The translations under genes and the position numbers were made by a program. A model generated the notes under the pieces. That model was not told the origin of the DNA. It searched no databases and saw nothing but the letters and a program-made list of their open reading frames with translations. Below, piece by piece: positions 1 to 14,500 of a stretch of DNA of 64,000 bases (position 1 is the stretch's first letter; each line of letters begins with the position of its first letter). The DNA comes from Drosophila miranda (Eukaryota; Arthropoda; Insecta; Diptera; Drosophilidae): contig NC_046674.1 of assembly GCF_003369915.1 (NCBI RefSeq), positions 19,471,657-19,535,656 on the forward strand. The letters run 5' to 3'.

Positions 1-2519
1 ATCGTTTCTCGATGTGACGCACGACGAGGCCGTTGGTCAGTTGAAATACCACAAGCGCATGTCGCTGGTGATACGTGATGTGGGCAAAGTGCCGCATTCC
101 TGTACCTCCATCGAGATGGAGCCCTGGGATGCCTACAGTCCAACAGGCACAAGGTGAGGATGCCCGCTCGCCTCTCATGGGACGCTCCTAATTCTGATAT
201 ATCCGAAATACTTAGGGCACGCCGAAAAGGTCAGATTGCGACCATGGTGGAGGAGAAGGCCCGCTCTCTGCTGCCCCGTCATCACTTTGCAAGCCTCTCC
301 TACTATATTGCAGAGTATAGTGGGAAAGCAATGACCATAGATGCCTTTGTTGCCGTCTTACTAGAGATGTTAGATACGTACGAAAAGGTATGCTCTGGAA
401 GGCTCTTCCATTTATTGCATTTATCTGATTGTTATACTCCTACCAGCACACGCTAGTGACGGAGATCCGAGAACTTGTGTTCCCCGAGGATCGCACGCGA
501 TACGATGAGCTCGTCTATCGCCGGGAACGCGATCCTTATAGCGTGGACAGGCATCGGGTGAGTGACCGTCACCATAGACCGTAGACCGTAGACCTACCTC
601 TAACTTTGTAACTAAGCGCATGTGTTTAACGCCTCTTCCGTTTAATCTTTTATAGCGTAAGGGAGACCCCGCCCGTGATTTGCCGGTAAGCTTTTTAGAA
701 GATTTATTCTACGACACAGACACAATATATACTTAGATCAGAGAGACCCCGTCCCGTCTCTCGCCCCACACCCACACGCCACACGCCACACGCCCCACAC
801 CACACACACACACACACTGAGCATGTTCAGGCAAAAGTGTGCAGATCTAACAGATCTAACAGCCGTCTACTGTGTACTGTCTACCACTATATACATATAT
901 ATAGTAGACATATGTCTACTCTCTTCAATGAGATGTTGTTATTATTTAGTAAATCTTTCTCTTGTTGTTGTCGTTGTTGATTGTTGATTGTTGTATGTTT
1001 GTAACTTTTACTTTAACTTTAAAAGATTTATCTGTAGACTAAATACATAAATAACACTGGACAAAACCAAAACCAAAACGAAACTTGTAGTTTAATTAAT
1101 GAACGAGATCCGTATCCACTTAATAGCTGTGTTTAGCCCGAAACTAAACTAGCCCTTGAAACTCGAAACAAAAACCCGTTAATGCTTAATTTCATTTAAT
1201 TTCCACAAAAAGCTGCATGTTATTCTCTTACTCGTACTTGTACTCCTCTTTCTTTCCGGTTCAGTTGTGACAGTTTTCTTTCAAAAACTTCTTATTCGCT
1301 TACCTCTCTGATTCGGCCCCTTGCTAAATCCACACGAAAACAATCAGAACAGAAATGAAACGAAAACGAATGTCAATTTTTACAAGAAAACCACGCCTCT
1401 AGGTATAAGTACAAGTACAGTTGCCACCAAAACAGGGTATGAATCCTTAGATGTAAATAGCAACAAAAAATTGGATCGAGGCAAAGCAATTTCCACAACA
1501 AAACAAATTGCCTTTGGGGGTATGTGGATGTGCTCCACTCGTTATCTATAGTTCTATAAGCATTAAAAATAATACTGTAAAATAACAAACAACAAAATAT
1601 TCTATGTAATCCCACAAGCAAAATGCACCTGACAGAACACCTAAACAGTCGAACAGATGAGCACCCCACATATCAATATAAATATAAATATAAATATAAA
1701 TATAAATATAAATATACTATATGTTCTATATGGCTAAATATCAAGAGAAGCACTCCCACTCTCTCTTCCTCTCTCTCTCTCTCTCTCTCTGTCGCTCTAA
1801 GACACTCTCTCGATCTGTCTCTATCTCTGACTATCCTCAGTAGAACAGAACTCAACAAAAGCTTTGTACTAGAACCTTGCTTCACTCCACCACTCCTCAC
1901 TCTCCACTCACTCACTCAATCTATCAAATCTGTCAAATCTATCAAATCTGTCAAATCTGTCACTCTCTCTGTCACTGCCTCTCCTCACTGTGTCACTCGC
2001 TCTCTGAAATCGTATGCAAAACACCAAATCGTTCGTTTCGTTCCATTCCGTTCCATTACGTTCGTTCCGTTCCGTTCCCCCAACAGGTAACAGCTGACGA
2101 TTTGGAGATTATAGCCGCCACCGGACGTAGTCCCTCATCGGACTCGGGACTGGGCATGACCGTAACGGATATACACAAACGGTACCTTGAAAATAACTCC
2201 AGTCTGACCATTCCACTTGTCCTCCGCCTTCCCCCTTCCCCCTCCACCATCGCCACCTCGCCACCTCCCCACTCCCTACCCACTCCACCCACCCACTACC
2301 CCACACTACAGCCCCATCAGTAACTGTTAACTGACATATCGTATATTATATATGATGTATATATGTATATGTATATGTGTATATGAATTAGACCCGCAAT
2401 CCAGTTGCCATATCGGCCCATGTCGGCGGGACCAATACTGCATCGCGCACAGCCAGCATCACATTATCAGACAGCAAGTAACCAATCTTCATCATCATTA
2501 TCGCCACCACCACCACCCC

Positions 2520-2562
<43 letters not shown>

Positions 2563-5500
2563 GCAACAACAACAGCAGCTAAAGCATCAGAAACAGCAAC
2601 AGCATCAGCATCAGCAACAGCAACATTATCCACCTCATCATGCCTCATTGCGTCATCTGGGTGGCATCAACATCAACAGCATCAGCAGCGGCAACGTGGG
2701 ATCTGTGCCTGTGCGTCATCATCATCCTCACGAACAGTTGGGACCAAATCAGTTGCAATTCAAGCAAACCAAAGACAATCAGCAACAGGTCAGGAATGAA
2801 GCGTGCGAACGTGAACCCAAACAAAAAGTGTAGCAAACCAAGCCAAAAACCTACATACTCGTACAATAGCTAGCCCTCCCCCACTCACTCACTCACTCAC
2901 TCCCTCACTCTTCGATTACTTTCACTATTGTGGGAAACTCTGTGCTTTCTACTAGAAGTTTCCCACCGACAAAAATTCTTTGTGCAAAAATTTCCGAGCA
3001 TAAAAATCTTTCGAACCATTTCTATAAGTATTTATGAAAATATTCTGTAGTTTTCTTCAGAACTTGTCTCCCTTATTATTTATTTCATTTTTGTCTAATA
3101 TTTTCCCTAAGCTCGATTCCCATTATATGTGTGTAACCATCTAATGCAGCTACAAAATTCTAATACCCCCCAAATGGGGTATGCAAAATTGACATTCGGG
3201 CCCAAAAGATCGGCGCGTTTTGAGGGTTTCAGTTCTCTTTCTCTTCTGTCTGTCTGTTTAATCTGTTTAATCTGTTCTATTTATCCTTCTGTGTATTGTG
3301 TGTCTTTGTGTCTTTGTGTGGCCCGTCTGGTGTATCTATTTTTTGTTGTTTTTTTCATACTCTGTTTAATGTGGTTTATGTTGAAGCGTTCTCTGTTTCC
3401 GGCTATGTTTCTCTTCCTTTCTTAAATGTTGTCCAATTGGCTGTTAATTGTTGTAAAAGTACTCTACTCTAAAGTATAATCTTGAGTCACCAAAACAAAC
3501 AAACAAAAAAAAGCATACCAGAAGCTGAAAAATATTTTTGTAAATTCTTTCGTCCCGGCTAGGAATACGGCTGTGATGAGCATAGAACTAGAGCTCGCCG
3601 TGGAAGCGAAACCCTATTACCGGAATACGAACAAGATACGGTGAGTAAGCGAAGCGATTGGAGCGTATTCTGTAGGGATCCAGAGAACTGCAAAAGATTT
3701 AAGTAGATCGCTAAAGGTCATCGCATTCTGGTGATCATCAAGGGAGGGATGTAGCTTCCTGAGATTTCATTCATCTTCCTGGTCATATTTATCCTCAAGA
3801 CATCTCTCATACTTTGGTTGGTTGTCTCAACTTCATCCCATAATGAAACACACCATTGTATCAGCACACCTCCCTATGCTACCTTATCTTATACAATCTA
3901 TACAATCTATCCAATATACTCGTACTCGTACTCTTGCCTCAACCCAGACATTTAAGACACCCTCAAGCCAAACTCTACAACTTTTTGTATACTTTATTCT
4001 TTGCATCTATAATTGTATCTCTATATTGTATATTTATGGTATCTAAAACTAACTAAACACTAAACTGAATCACTAAATTATGCAATTATAAGTATGTATG
4101 TATCGTATATATAGCAAAAAAAGATATTTATATGTATGTAGCATGTGCATATAGCCAATAAGTGTAAGCAATTCGATGCCAGGTCAAACAGACCGCAGAC
4201 CGCTCCCTGCCGCTACTCCTCCTCCGCTTCCGCCTGCTTCTCCTCCTCAGATCTTGTCGTGCATGGAGGCCTCCTCGACGGACCATGCTCCTCCACCGCC
4301 TCCGCCTCCGCCTCCTCCTCCACCGGCCACCATGGGCAGATGGTAATCACGCGGCGGCGTAAAGGGTCGCACAAAGTGTCGCCACGGCCGCTGATGATGA
4401 TGGGGGGGCGTGGGCGTGTTGGAGGTGGTGCTGGAGCTTGTCGATGTGCCGCCTGCCACCGCATGTTGGTGTTGCTGGTGGCAACTGTTGGGCTCGAATT
4501 TCGGGCGTGGTATGCGCAATTGTTTGATCTCCGTCAGATAGGTCTCCATGTTGGCCCTTCCTTCCTCTTCGGGTGCCTCGTCTGCTGTCGTGTCCTGTCC
4601 TGTCCTGTCCGCCTGTTGGGGTTTGATTTGTTTAAATGATTTGTTGTTGTTTAACCAAGTTGCAATCAATGTGGAAGTGGACTCTGTTTGAGTGTTTTGT
4701 TTGCCAATGCCAGTCGGCTGGAAAACTCAGTCTAATGACCAGCTAGCGGTAGAGGGGGGTGGCGAAAAGCGTTTAGCAAAGAGAAGGAATCCATGCGATT
4801 ATGGGCTGAGGGCTAAGCTTGGGGAAATCCTTCAGTGAACTTTCGGCTTTGGAGTGCATACAATATTCGGAAATTTACAGTAGAAATTACACTCAAGAAG
4901 AGAGCGAACTCCTAGCCACCTAAGACTCATGCGATTACCAAGTACTCTTTCGAAGGAACTTTCTGTTGAGTGCAGATTTGAGGCCACACTTAAATACTAC
5001 CCAAAAGAGTCCTGGTTGGAGCCCCAGGACCCAGCTCCCAGATCCCAGATCCCAGCCCTTTCAAAGTTCTAATGAATGGTTCCCCCCTTTGAGCGAACTT
5101 CCTCGAGTGGTGTTTGTTTCGTCAGCGCCGCTCCTTCAGCTGCTGCTGCTGCTCCTCCTCTGCAGCTTGTTGAGTGCAGCAAAAGTGAAAGCACACTTAC
5201 CACAACCCCTCCCCATTTTCACAGTGCCCGCCACACTCACCACACCCCACTCCACGCTGCTTAAGATGTGTGCGTGTGTGTGTGCGTGTGTGTTGGCTAG
5301 AAGACAAGAAAATTGCAATAATTTCCGCAAAAGGCGTTCAACCGTATCACATGCATCGTCAAGTTCAGGGCAGGATTTTCATTTGGCTTGGCTTGAAATT
5401 GATTCGGACTGCAAAAGAAAAAGGGGAAATGGGGGAAAGAGGCAAAGAAGGGGCCAAATGAGGAGCTAAACTGCTGGCGATCCGCTTGCTTAGCCCTGTT

Positions 5501-8500
5501 TACACAGCTGACACCATTTGGGCCCGGCTTGACCAAAGCCGATGAACGATGGCCGATGAACGGGCCCAGACACGGACCGGCGGACAGGCAGCATCGAGTA
5601 ACCAGTTTGATTTCAACTACAACTGACAAACAACTTTTTGTTGTAGCTGTTTACTGTGTCTTGTGTTTGTCTCTTGGTCTGGTCTGGCTTATGGGACACT
5701 CACTTTGTATACCCTTGCTTGGGGGCAGGGTACTACGATTTCTGATCAGATGAATCCCCACAAGATCACAATATCATATAGCTTCTTTAGAGGTTATCGG
5801 TCGAAGATAGATAGTTCTTCCCGCAGGTTCTGTCCATCTTCAAAGGGTATCCACCAGCTTCTGTCCACGCAACAAGATTTTCTTTCTTGTTTCGAAATTA
5901 CAGAGTAAGTTGGGGGCAAAGAAAGAGGGACAGGGAGAGAGAGAGAGAGAGAGGCAGGGAGAGCAGACGAGACCAAAAACTCAAAGTGGGTCATTAGAGA
6001 AATGTACTAAATAAGGTACAAAACTTTGTCAAGAGCAAACATAAATGGAAAGTAAATTGTTGCCACCAGAAAGGGATGGAGATAGAGAGAGAGAGAGAGG
6101 GGGGCAGGCAGAGGGAGATAGAAAAAGTTGTTTATAATGTAAATAAATCATTTGGATGCGTAGCAAAGAAACGAAAGACAAACCGAAATCCGGTCGGTCC
6201 ACAAATTCAATGAGTGTAAAATGTAATTATGAGATGGAGATTGAAGACTGGCCGATGGAAGACTTGTTTTTTGTTAGACTTTACCGCCCCCCCTCCCCTC
6301 CGATACCATCGATAGGGAGAGCCCTAATTGTGGCTAAAGAGCACAGCAGAGGGGCCTGTTCTTTAAAGTTGGTTAACCGTTATGACGAACACTCTTTGGC
6401 TTGTCATCTCTTGACATCATTAATTATCTGCAGCCTGTGATCTGTGATCTGTGATGGGGGTCCCAGTGGGGGTCTCTCACTCCAGAGTCTAGACAGAAGA
6501 AGTTTTGGGTTTAATTTTCCGTTTTCTTCATGGCCTCTGAACGGCAGCAACAGAATCACCCATGAAAGGACAAAGTCCAAAGCCTTTTATGGGAAAGTAT
6601 CGCATGGATATCGTATTTATTTGTTATTGAAATTAATTTACGCAAAAAATGATTGATTGATTGATTGATGGATATTTGCACTGTGTGTGTGTGTTGCTGG
6701 TTCGAGTTTCTGCCCCATTCGCTGTGTTTTTCTGATGACAATTTGTAAATGTAAAATGTTGATGGGAATTTCATTGATTTTGTATTTAATTTGTTCGACC
6801 TTGTAGTGGCATTAATGAAATCCCGCTTTTGGGATCGAAATACATTGGGCAACGAGCGGCATCGATGTGGTGGACCAATCTGCAAATCTCCTCCCCTCAC
6901 CGCTTGAATGCGTATCTAATGACAGAGTGTTGCCCCCGTGATCCCACCGCAATCCCCCAACTGCCACGCAACGAGGTCAATGGCATGTGCCATGAATGAT
7001 GATTGCCAGCTTTTCGATTCAAGTTACACAAAATTCAGCGATGGCTAGAGCCAGCCAGCAACGAGACAAAAACTTGACTGCAAAACTTTGCAAAGTCATA
7101 AATTTGATTGATTTTGAAACGGTCGCCCGAGCAGCTTACAGCAAAGAAGAAAAACTGATTGAAAAATTTGAGGAATTTCGAGGGGAACAAAATGGTACAA
7201 AGATGAAGTGCGTAGGGAAAAATACAGTTAAATGGGCTGGCAGCAGACAATTGACTGGAAGTTTTCTTTATTCTTCGGAAAATTCTCTTACTTTCTTGTA
7301 CTCGTTTCAGTCTTTTTGTTTGTGAAAGTTGTGCTTCCCGGTTTCAGAGTTCGAGTTTGGAGCTGGAGTCGCAGTTGGGGTTGGAGTTGGACTTGGAGTT
7401 GTTCCTTTTGGTTCTGGTGAAACTTTTTCCCTGGGTTCTGTGCTCGTCTGAACCTTTTTAAACTTTTCCAAAGTCAAACAAAAGGTGAGCATTTAATTTG
7501 TTCTCTAATTCACACTATTGTTGTGACTCTGACTGTAGCTCTGGCTATGGCTATGGCTCTGGCTCTGGCTGTGGCTGTGATGAAGTCAGATCTCTGAGTT
7601 GTCGGTGTTGGCCGGGCTTTGTGTTGTGACAGTGTGTCTATGAATAATTTTGTTCACATTTCGGGCCAGCGCTCATTGACCCACAAATAATAAGCTGACA
7701 GCTGACTGGCTGGACGAATATAATTGATCAATATGGCCAAGACTCTGCCGATCAGATTGGATCTGATGAGAATTAGGTCAGGTTGGTTAATTGGAAGCTG
7801 TTTGGGTTCAGGTTGTAAATATTTACTGAAATTTCAGTTCCATTTGATGTCTTTCCAATGGCAATTACTTTTACGGCTTTCAATTCCCTTCATTGTCCAT
7901 TAAAACTGTACTTTTATGTAGTTTTCTTTCGAGCCTTCGACTTTCCTTCCTTCCCGCTGGCTATCCAATGGCCAATGGCCTTTCTGGGTCGGAATGTTTA
8001 GCAACTATTCAGCTGCCCTGCCACTTAGAACCCCCCATTTCCGTCAGCAACTTAATTACGAAAAAGAAAGACAGATCAGACCAGACCGGGCCAGAACAGA
8101 CCAGACCAGACAAAGAGAAGTCAGTCAGTCAGTCAGTCAACAAATCAACTGAAACTCGACTCCGGCTCCGTCTCCGGCTCTTCTTGGGCAATTAAAAACA
8201 TAAAACAGCAAGCAAGGAAATTAGCGCAGCCAAAAACAAAAACAAAAACAACAAAAAGGTGAGAAACACAAGTTAATTGAATGCAAAATGCAAAGAAATA
8301 AAGCTGCCGACACATGTCCGACATGTGGGGCTCTGCAGCAATTGTTGTTGCCACAGTTCCAGTACCCCAAACAGACGGCCGATGATGATATAACCCATGG
8401 CAAGGCAGGGAAGCGGAGGACAGGGTACCGTATCGCATCGCATCGTATCGTATCTGAAGGGGGCAAATCAGGGACGACTTCTGCTGGCATTACTCGTATT

Positions 8501-11500
8501 TATGCAACAATTTGGCCGCAAACAGAGCGCGAAATGTAACGAAACGCGAGATTTGTCAACTTGTTTGTGTGTGTTCAATTGAAACCTCGTAATACGCACT
8601 TTGTTTGCTGGTTAGTTTCGGTCCGCTTTTCGATCTACTAAGCTCGGTATTCTTCTCTGGGCTCGAACCTCACGCTTGGAGCGACGACGCGCGACTGAAA
8701 CTGCAGACTTTGCTGAAGGTAGAGCTGTGGCTGGAGCTGGAGCTGTGGCTGGAGTGGTTGCTGCTGCTGCTGCCAAAAGCCAGTCACAGCCACAGCCACA
8801 GCAGACAGCGACAACAGAAGCAGCGGCGGCATAGCTGCTCTATCTCAGACAGAGTTGTCCAGAGTTCGCGTTGGGTTTGCCTACGAAAAGGCAAAAGGTA
8901 TTGGGATGTTGTAAGAATCCCACAACGGATACAGGGAATGGTCGAGTGAAGCCTAGTCTAAGTTTTGGATCAGTATCTTTTCAGGTAAATAAGTATCTAA
9001 GAGTAGGTATTCCTTGAACTTCAAAGAGTATCCACTGGCTGTCTTCAGGGAAAACTCCCATTTCATCTTGTGTTTTGTTTGGTTTTTTTGTGGCGTTGGT
9101 TGGGTTTTGCTTTCTTTGATGTCGGTCGGGCCACTGAACGAGCGTTTTCCAAGTTAGTTTTTTTATGGCCTAGTAATGTAAGAAATTACCCACAGCGACG
9201 ACAACAAAGCCACTTGATACACAAAGATTGCCAATATTTATGGCTAAAAATTATACTGTACTGCAATTATATCTAAGATTTACTAGCTGTGAAGTATGGA
9301 ATTGTAAGCTTTACGCAACGGTCAGCACTGGGGTGACAGATACTCGTAAGTGCTTGTAAAATGTATCTCTGTATCTGCGGGATACTGTGTAACTGCAGCT
9401 GACGGCCACTGCAGCTGTGCTGCTGTTTTCCATTTTCCGTGTTTTCCGTTTATTCCGTTTTTGTTTTTTTTTTTTTTTTTTGGTCTTTTGTTTGGTTTTT
9501 GCTTTGCTCTGGCATGACGCAAACAGAAAACTTTGTCTGATGGCCGGAGAGGCGTTTGCATTTGGCATTGAAAAGAGATGATGTTCATTTAATGTGACGA
9601 TGTGATAATTAATTTGTCTCTTCTGGAATTTCTTCTTCTCTCTCTCTCTTACTCTCCATTGCTCCCCTGGTCATACGCTGCGTATGCGCAATCGAATCGG
9701 ATCGAATCGGTACGGCTGGATGATTGGGAAACAGGAACAGGTAAGCAATTGGCGTTCGTTGGCTGCTCGCTGAATTCGTCGTTTGTTACACTTTAAGCAC
9801 TTTTTCGAAACTATCTTTTCCACACAAACACACACACACAAAACAAAACCCAAAGCATACACATACACACACAAAGACACCTACAAACCATAACATAACA
9901 TAACATAACAAAAGAAAACCCCAATAAGGAAGCAATTGTAGCTAACCAAAAAAACCAACAAAAAAAAAAATGAAAAAAACGAACAGAAAACTCTTGTAAA
10001 TACTCTAAGCCCGCTGCTACTCGTTTTGAGCCAAGTTTTGACTCCAACTAATTTCGTTGCTGGCTGTAGCGTGTGCATAATTTTCAAATGCAAGTGGGCC
10101 GATGAGGGGTGGCCTCTGGGGGATGGTTACGTGCCACATGAAGCTTTTGAGGAGATTACCGCACACAGTTTTGACAGAGCCGCAGTCAAAGCTAATTAGC
10201 AAATTAACGCGTGTGCACACGCGTTTTAGTACTTGCAGAAGGAGTAATCCCAGTACAGGCAGTGACTACCGAACGAGATTTTATCCCAGGCACCAGTGTT
10301 TGCGTAAAACGGAACAGAATACGACGGAAAAACGTTGCTGTATTGGTGTCGATCACTGTTTTACACTGTACGTGTACGTGCCATAGACACTCATCGAATA
10401 GCAATGTGATCCCATCCAGGCTAAGCCAAGGCCAAACCCAATCCAATCATCATCTAGTCCAAGGAGTACCGACATTGAGATTGAGATTGGTTCCAAAAGG
10501 AAGGGTATGCTGGATACTTAACAGATGCAATAGATGGATGGAGTGATTCCAGTGAAAGTACAGCCTTTGAAAATGAGATTAGATTGGGGAAAAAATTGAG
10601 ATAAACATACATACGAAATATACAACAAGTTAGGCCAGCGTATTATTCGGCTTACTATGCAGATCAGGATTGGCAATTCTACATGAATTCTACATGAGTG
10701 TGACATGTTGCCTGAAAGTATGCAGCATGGCATAGGAACATTTATTGCCAGCTACACTGAAATGTTGCAGAGCACAATAAAAAGATTCGCATATAAGAAA
10801 AACACATTTATAACTCAACGGAAATAGTATATATAATGAATTTAAAACCCATTTAAAATATAGAAAACCTATTCCTTTAGTTAGGTACTATATTTGAGCT
10901 TTAGTACGTAAAGATAGTCCCACGAGTAGCACCCATTGGAAACAACATGACACAAAGGAATAGAATATATATTCCTGGAGTAGCAATCCATTTTTGGTAG
11001 ATGTAAAACAAAACTACATAATTCTATATAACCGACCATCTAAATATATGATAACATTTCTTGAATATACAATATATTTAGGAGCCAACATTTCTATAGT
11101 AAAACTTATGAAACCATTCGGTAAAACCAACTAAAAATACCACTTTTAATAGCCCGTAGAGTTATGTACTTTTATCATCGCGTGTATCCAGTAAACAATT
11201 GGAATGTAGCTTGAATAGATAGCTATTGAACATACAATCTGTAACAACCCACTAGGAACCCCACAAAGACCCACAAAATCCTTCTCTCTCTCTCTCTCTC
11301 TGTCTATCTGTCTCTCTGTCTTACTTTTGAGTTGTACTCGTACTCGTATACTTAGAACACACTGATTTTTCGTTTCATAATTTCCCCTAGAGCCTCTCAT
11401 TTCACGCGGCACTCTCACTTTTCGTTTCCGTCCATCAGATCCATAGACCCCACCAGATCTTGTTTTTCCTGTGTTTCTTGAGTTGGATTCGTTTTTTTGT

Positions 11501-14500
11501 TTGCCCCGTACTCCCCCGAAATTGTTCTCGTTTGTTCATTTGTGTGCATTTCAGGGCGGCTACTTAGATGGACTACGTTCACATTTGGGTGGTTTAACAC
11601 AACGTGTCAAATCATGGTATTGGGGACGACCTCTAGTAAGTGCCAATGTATTTTTCGTTAACTGTTAAACGAAAACCACCACAAAAAACCAAACAAAACA
11701 AAACAAACCTAATCATAAATAAAAAAAATAGCAAACACCAGCAACCACAAAACTGAAAATTGTGCTCGAAACTTGAGTGGAAAATGTGTCTGCCAAATGT
11801 TCTCTCACAGTCTGCATTTTGTTTTTCGATCTGCATCTTCTCGTTGCATTCAATTTAGCCTGAACTTAGATTGTTGCTATCACTCTCTCACCTACTCGCT
11901 CTCTCTCTCTCTCTAACTCTATCTCTATTCTGTAACTCTGTCACTGTCTCCTTCTTTAAACTAACTAACTAACTAACTAACCAACCAAACCTAACTGTTT
12001 TGTATGTGCATTGCAACAACCACCACCACAACAAAAACAAGTGCAATAAAAAAGTACTACTAAAAAATTACAATTTAAATTAAACTGCATTTCCAGAATT
12101 TTGTGTTGTATTCGTAGGAATTGTGTTTCCGTTTTGTGTTCTCTCACTAAAAAAAAAAGAATCGAAATTTTGCTTGCCCCACCTAACCACCCACCACCCA
12201 CCATCAGACAGTCAGTCAGTCAGTCAATCCACTCCACTCCACTCCAATATGTATGTACGTATTATTTTCCATTTGTTCCATCTTTAATTTGATACCAATC
12301 GTGATGCACTCTACAAATCTTTCATCTAGAGTTCCTTAGTCTCTTTGTAAAGTACATGATAAACATAACTGTCAATGTAAGTACCTAAAAACCAAAAAGC
12401 TAAACTAGACACGAAACTAAATCGAAGCCAAGAGTCCACAAATGCAATTTAAATGGCCGAAAACCAATAACCGAAAACCCAAACCGGAAAAACGAAATGT
12501 CAAATTAATAAACCAGAAAAAAAAGCTTGAAAAATACATTTGCACATTTACGCATGAGTCACCCTGATTTCTAAAAACACACGCCAAGTCGTACACCGAT
12601 ATCGAATCAAATCAAATCGAGATCAATCCTCCGGGTCTTGGTCTTGGTCTTGGTCTTGGTCCAACGAATCACCCTTCACACATAATGTTTTCCGTAGTAT
12701 TCTTTCGGTAATTTTTTTTCCTTTGCCCTGTAATTAGTGTACAACAACTCCCCCATTTGTTTTGGCCTTACTTTTAGCTGCTGCTGCCCCACACACACAC
12801 ACACACACACACACACAACACACACACACAACACACACACAACACACACACAACACACACACACCAACACACACAGCACTCTTTCCTAGTTGTAGTTAGC
12901 AAATTCCTAGACCTGTAACATACTGCCAAATATTCGTATGTAAGTTGAAAGTTCTTGAAGCTTTAGTTAGCGCTTTGCTCCCACCAATGGAAACTCTTAG
13001 CCCAATTAGTGTAGCCATCAAAATCTAAGTGTCTTAGCTGCCAATTTTGCAAGTCGTTTTTGTATCAAGTACTTATCAATACACAATTGTATAGCTGCCA
13101 AGCCTTAAAGTGCACCAAAACACAAACACACACCCACCCACACACACACACAGTCGTATCCGCAGACAGAAACACAAACATAAACATAAACAGATCCTTG
13201 GACACACGAACACACACGAACAGCAGCACTCTCGCATACTCATAACTTGCACCAGAGACCCAATTTTCAGAAGAACCTAATCCCGAATCCCGAGATTTTG
13301 GTGTCACGCGACGTACGAACGATTGTTCTTTTAAATTGATTTCGGAAGAGAAACTCTCTCTCTCTCTCTCCAAGTATACCTTGTCTGGAGTCCGGAGTCT
13401 AGATTCTGGACCAGCTCTTTATGTATGTGAATTTAGGTATCACATCAATGAAATTGGAAAGAGTTTACCATCCTTCTTTCCCTGTCCAAATGCCCAAAAG
13501 GGTGAATATTCGGATATTTATCCACATGATTTTTCATACATTTCTTTCTCTAGCAACTCCTCATCCGAAAACCAAAGCCATGCTTCTGTCAAAAGACTAA
13601 TCCAATATCGTAAAAGGTTCCAAATAAAAAGAAAGGAAAAACAAAAAAGAGAAAGACAAATCGAATGCAGAAATCAAAGCTCGTCAGTGGAAGGCAAATC
13701 AGCTCAGCTCAATCCACTTTGAATGCCAATCGATACACAACTCCAACTTTTTCTCTCTCCAAGGCACGCTTTGGCATATATAGTACTGTCCTCTGTCCCC
13801 AGTCCTCTGTCCTACCACAAACGCAACATCCTCCTCCCGACCTGAACCACTACTCAACTTTACTCTGTCCTGCCGTACAGTGAAATGTCATACTTTATTC
13901 AATTAAGTTTCTATCTGTATGTTTGCAAGTGAACGAGAAGCAAAACACATAGCAAACAATTTGAAAAAAGGAAAAATCAAGAACTTCATATATAAATATG
14001 TATGTCTAGCCACATAACACATAAAGCAAATAATTATCTCTTCTACAAACCAACTACAACCAATTCTTATGCAAAATATTTCTACTATTTTCATTTTACA
14101 TTCAACCAATTTATTGTACAACCAAAAATCAATCAAACAATCTGATCAATTTGCTCACTGTGCAACAAAAAATCAACAAATCTTTGTCAATGAAAAATGT
14201 GGCCTTATCTGAAAAATTGCAAATGCAAAAAAAAAATAAAAAAAAAAATTAGGAGTTGGCCACAAAACTCTCAAGGAGTTTCGATATGAAGGAAGAAGGC
14301 GGCACATTGCTGGGCGATAAAGGTGTACGAAGGCATCAGGTGAGTGCTACAACAACAGCTACAACTCTAGTGCAAGCACACTAAAATACCAGATACTATC
14401 TAACGAAATAAATACCAGTTATACGAAAGCACATGAATGCCAACTACTACTACAAACAAAAACTAAAAATGAATCAGAAAACAAAACTGAAATGCGGTTC

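Larger units (their letters stand above)
3641..11554 (+). other. Large dysc intron (7.9 kb)
   Basis: The intron lies between donor GTGAGT and acceptor TTTCAG and contains no exon that is both phase-compatible and clearly coding, apart from the ambiguous stretch at 4247-4612, described separately. The rest is simple-sequence-rich intron: purine runs near 5930-5955 and 6080-6110, a T run near 9464-9481, and AT-rich sequence at 10560-11150. Apparent ORFs at 4966-5469 and 8605-8949 have repeat-like composition. Confidence 0.6.

Noticed and set aside
4966..5469. 167-codon plus-strand ORF in dysc intron
   Set aside because: Composition follows CCCAG and CTGCTG repeats, codon use is not biased and no start context or homology is seen.
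8638..8832. Minus-strand 64-codon ORF starting with a hydrophobic, signal-like stretch and then Gln/Leu repeats
   Set aside because: It follows CAGCTC/CAGCCA simple repeats, has no splice or promoter support, and lies in the middle of a dysc intron.
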